8,184 bases of DNA from Oscillospiraceae bacterium (lineage in GTDB: Bacteria; Bacillota; Clostridia; Oscillospirales; Ruminococcaceae). Each line of letters starts with the position of its first letter. Positions within the stretch are counted from its first letter, which is position 1. The notes under the pieces are model-generated. The model saw only the letters and a list, made by a program, of their open reading frames with translations, made no database searches and was not told the DNA's origin. This document shows, piece after piece, positions 6,222-8,184 of this stretch. The DNA lies in contig JAFLUJ010000301.1 of NCBI GenBank assembly GCA_022511485.1, positions 1-8,184 on the forward strand, written 5' to 3'. The position numbers and the translations under genes are program-made.

Positions 6222-6749
6222 AACAGACGCAAAGGCACAATTTGGTGATAAAAAATGTTAATTGAAAAAGCAAAGCAGCAGCTTGAAAAAGCCGGCTGGT
6301 ATGAGGAAAGAAAAATTGATATTTCAGAGCAGGTCAAATTTCTTGAAAGCTTAGGATATGAGGTTTTTGACGCTGCAAAGAAATTCATGGAGGAATATGG
6401 TGAGCTTGACATTTATGATAAGTATATGTTTTATGGCAGCTTAAGTACAGATCACCATACAACCTGCATTAAAGAAATACTATGGTTTAACAAAAAATCT
6501 GACCTTGATAAAGAGGTCGGGAAAAAAACTATTCCTGTATTGGTTTTGTGTGATGAAGTATATATTTTTATATCAGAGGATGGAAAGTTTTATGTTGACA
6601 GAGGTTTAAGGTGTGAAAACAGCGATGACTTATGGAATGACCAATATGGCGATGTAGGTCACTTTGTCCTTTATTGGCATGAGATCGCAGAAGGTAAACC
6701 TCTCAGAAAAAATTTTTCTCCCTCACAGCGTGGACGTGAATATTTGTAA
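6222..6749 (+). repeat. Tandem duplication unit, copy 2 (leader plus gene)
   Basis: This is the second copy of the unit at 5658-6186. Its leader starts with the same AACAGACGCAAAG and differs from copy 1 mainly at the two bases after it and by one extra A before the ATG. Weak resemblance (AAGAAAAGC versus AAGGAAAAAT) continues just upstream, into what in copy 1 is the end of topA. Matching identical blocks lie at 6264-6306, 6501-6535 and 6699-6722. Confidence 0.85.
6255..6749 (+). CDS. SUKH-3-type immunity-like protein, copy 2
   Basis: This 164-residue paralogue of the preceding gene has 128 of 165 aligned columns identical by hand count (36 substitutions and one missing residue). The first 51 residues differ at only five positions and the last 22 at one (P to S in the tail RKNFSP(P/S)QRGREYL). 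Changes crowd into residues 56-66, 74-82 and 97-104 and the stretch around 110-142. The SUKH-3 hallmarks GW, the YGEL helix end, EVGKKTIPVL and FISEDGKFYV are kept, so the fold should be the same while a binding surface may differ. Start ATG has GGTGA at 6244-6248. It lies 68 bases after copy 1 and 32 before trmFO. A cytoplasmic immunity role is inferred, and no partner toxin is seen. Confidence 0.7.
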   Translation: MLIEKAKQQLEKAGWYEERKIDISEQVKFLESLGYEVFDAAKKFMEEYGELDIYDKYMFYGSLSTDHHTTCIKEILWFNKKSDLDKEVGKKTIPVLVLCDEVYIFISEDGKFYVDRGLRCENSDDLWNDQYGDVGHFVLYWHEIAEGKPLRKNFSPSQRGREYL

Positions 6750-6781
6750 GTATGTTACAAACAATCGAAAATGAGGTATAA

Positions 6782-8104
6782 ATGAAGGATAAAAAAATCA
6801 CCGTAATAGGCGCAGGACTCGCCGGCTGCGAGGCTGCTTGGCAGCTTGCCTGTTCCGGATTCCATGTTGACCTGTACGAAATGAAGCCGAAAAAATTTAC
6901 TCCTGCTCATAAATATAAGGGCTTTGCGGAGCTGGTGTGCTCCAACTCCCTGAAAGCGTCACGGGTAAATTCTGCGGCGGGACTTCTCAAAGAGGAAATG
7001 TGCAGGCTCGGTTCTCTGACGGTCTCCTGTGCGGAGGCAACTGCCGTCCCTGCCGGGGGAGCTCTTGCAGTGGACAGGGAAAAATTCTCCGATATGGTGA
7101 CGGAGAAGATCACCTCCCGTCCCGAAATAAATATTCTCTGCGAAGAAGTGACAGAAATTCCGGAGGGAAACGTCATCATTGCTACCGGTCCTCTGACGTC
7201 TGACGATCTTGCGGAAAGCATTGAAAAGCTTTGTGGAGGATACCTCAGCTTTTACGATGCCGCCGCTCCTATCGTTACTTACGATTCCCTTGATAAGGAC
7301 AAGATCTTTTTTGCCGCAAGGTACGGCAGGGGAGACGACGATTATATAAACTGTCCCTTTACAAAGGAGGAGTACATCGCCTTCTGGAATGAGCTGAAAA
7401 ACGCGGAGAGCGCTCCTGTCCACGATTTCGATAAACCAAAGGGAAAGGACGATTTTACCGTCTACGAGGGCTGTATGCCTATAGAAGTCCTTGCCAAGCG
7501 TGGGGAAGAAACAATGCGCTACGGGGCAATGAAGCCGGTGGGACTGAGCGATCCGGTGACGGGGAAGCGTCCCTATGCGGTGGTGCAGCTCCGAAAGGAA
7601 AACAGCGGAGGTACTCTTTACAATATCGTGGGGTTCCAGACAAATCTGAAATTCGGGGAGCAGAAAAGGGTCTTTTCAATGATCCCCGGACTTGCAGATG
7701 CGGAGTTTGTCCGGTATGGGGTAATGCATCGGAACTCCTTTATTAACTCTCCCAAAATGTTAAACGGGGATTTTTCAGTCCGCAGCAGGAGAAATCTTTT
7801 CTTTGCAGGACAGATAACCGGAGTGGAGGGATACATGGAGTCCGCCGCAAGCGGTATCATGGCGGGTCTTAACATGGCAAGATTGCTTGACGAAAAGGAT
7901 ACCATCATACTTCCAAGGGAGACTATGATAGGAGCTCTGGCAAGATATATTTCCGACGAGACGGTCACGGACTTCCAGCCAATGGGGGCGAATATGGGCA
8001 TCCTGCCGGATATAGGCGTCCGTATAAAGGACAAGCAGGAGCGGTATCAGGTAATTGCGGACAGGGCTTTAGCGGCTTTTGAAGAGTATATGACAGAATT
8101 TTAA
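6782..8104 (+). CDS. trmFO: tRNA (uracil-54-C5)-methyltransferase, folate/FAD-dependent (TrmFO)
   Basis: TrmFO makes 5-methyluridine at position 54 of the tRNA T-loop, using methylenetetrahydrofolate as carbon donor and reduced FAD. The 440-residue protein starts with the FAD-binding GAGLAGCEAAWQLA (10-23). It continues with YEMKP, LVCSNSLKAS containing C53, AAGLLKEEM and VPAGGALAVDRE, then GCMPIEVLA with C231 and MRYGAMKPVGL. Near the end it has NIVGFQTNLKFGEQ and the second FAD contact FFAGQITGVEGYMESAASG. C53 and C231 correspond to the two functional cysteines known from the B. subtilis enzyme. Length is normal and no key residue is missing. GAGG at 6773-6776 lies five bases before the ATG. 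In Bacillus it directly follows topA, so the two SUKH-like genes look inserted. Older names are gid and a GidA-like protein, but the length excludes MnmG. Confidence 0.97.
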   Translation: MKDKKITVIGAGLAGCEAAWQLACSGFHVDLYEMKPKKFTPAHKYKGFAELVCSNSLKASRVNSAAGLLKEEMCRLGSLTVSCAEATAVPAGGALAVDREKFSDMVTEKITSRPEINILCEEVTEIPEGNVIIATGPLTSDDLAESIEKLCGGYLSFYDAAAPIVTYDSLDKDKIFFAARYGRGDDDYINCPFTKEEYIAFWNELKNAESAPVHDFDKPKGKDDFTVYEGCMPIEVLAKRGEETMRYGAMKPVGLSDPVTGKRPYAVVQLRKENSGGTLYNIVGFQTNLKFGEQKRVFSMIPGLADAEFVRYGVMHRNSFINSPKMLNGDFSVRSRRNLFFAGQITGVEGYMESAASGIMAGLNMARLLDEKDTIILPRETMIGALARYISDETVTDFQPMGANMGILPDIGVRIKDKQERYQVIADRALAAFEEYMTEF

Positions 8105-8115
8105 GAGGGGTAATA

Positions 8116-8142
8116 AGTTTGAAAATCTCCGATTTTCAAACT
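8116..8142 (+). other. Perfect 12-bp hairpin after trmFO
   Basis: AGTTTGAAAATC (8116-8127) and GATTTTCAAACT (8131-8142) are exact reverse complements around a TCC loop, twelve bases after the trmFO stop codon. The following GCGAGTTTTGTGC is only moderately T-rich. It may be part of a double terminator with the next hairpin or a 3' mRNA-stabilising structure. An overlapping frame from a TTG at 8119 is open to the window edge and is the competing reading. Confidence 0.55.
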
Positions 8143-8156
8143 GCGAGTTTTGTGCT

Positions 8157-8180
8157 TTTCAGACTGCCGTCTGAAATTTT
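8157..8180 (+). terminator. Probable intrinsic terminator downstream of trmFO
   Basis: A perfect 8-bp stem (TTTCAGAC at 8157-8164 with GTCTGAAA at 8169-8176, loop TGCC) is followed by TTTT at 8177-8180. The T-run is short and the window ends four bases later, so this is a moderate call. If right, it closes the transcription unit that contains topA, the SUKH-like pair and trmFO. Confidence 0.5.
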
Positions 8181-8184
8181 GCTG

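Noticed and set aside
6752..6781. Nine-codon frame (ATG to TAA) just before trmFO
   Set aside because: No ribosome-binding site precedes it, and its sequence includes the trmFO ribosome-binding site, so it is probably ordinary intergenic sequence.
8166..8175. GCCGTCTGAA, identical to the 10-base Neisseria DNA uptake sequence, in a terminator-like inverted repeat
   Set aside because: I found only this one copy in the window, the genome looks like Bacillota rather than Neisseria, and the match is explained by the hairpin arm. A genome-wide count would be needed to take it seriously.

Overview
The window reads as a chromosomal housekeeping region of a Bacillota (Firmicutes) bacterium. The protein style suggests a Ruminococcus-like member of the Oscillospiraceae, but that placement is an inference from family resemblance and gene order, not from a search. 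Supporting signs are strong GGAGG-type Shine-Dalgarno sites, a folate-dependent TrmFO, a non-AUG infC start, the infC-rpmI-rplT cluster and a dprA-topA-trmFO order like the Bacillus dprA-topA-trmFO block. All recognised genes lie on the + strand.

Layout. Positions 1-105 hold the probable 3' end of an unidentified gene, closed by an intrinsic terminator (108-137). The translation cluster follows: infC (IF3), rpmI (L35) and rplT (L20), closed by a strong terminator (1407-1445). The 96-base infC-rpmI gap contains a foldable element with two mutually exclusive pairings, a candidate regulatory leader. Next come a SpoU/TrmH-family 2'-O-ribose RNA methyltransferase, dprA (single-stranded DNA-binding RecA loader) and topA (DNA topoisomerase I with three zinc ribbons). 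Two tandem genes of the SUKH-3 immunity-protein type sit between topA and trmFO. trmFO (tRNA m5U54 methyltransferase) follows, and the last 80 bases hold two perfect hairpins, the second terminator-like.

How the genes work together. infC, rpmI and rplT make ribosome parts, and in other bacteria are controlled by IF3 (start-codon discrimination) and L20 (binding its own mRNA). The methyltransferase and TrmFO both modify RNA, while DprA and TopA act on DNA. Short gaps (29-68 bases) and shared orientation suggest the methyltransferase-to-trmFO stretch is largely one transcription unit, although no promoter could be placed by eye.

The part that does not fit the housekeeping theme is the SUKH-3-like pair. 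The two proteins are about 78% identical by hand alignment and the genes are more AT-rich than their neighbours. They share a duplicated leader that begins at the topA stop codon, and no toxin gene is visible nearby. They look like orphan immunity genes that arrived beside topA and then duplicated in place. I found no CRISPR array, tRNA, rRNA or insertion sequence.
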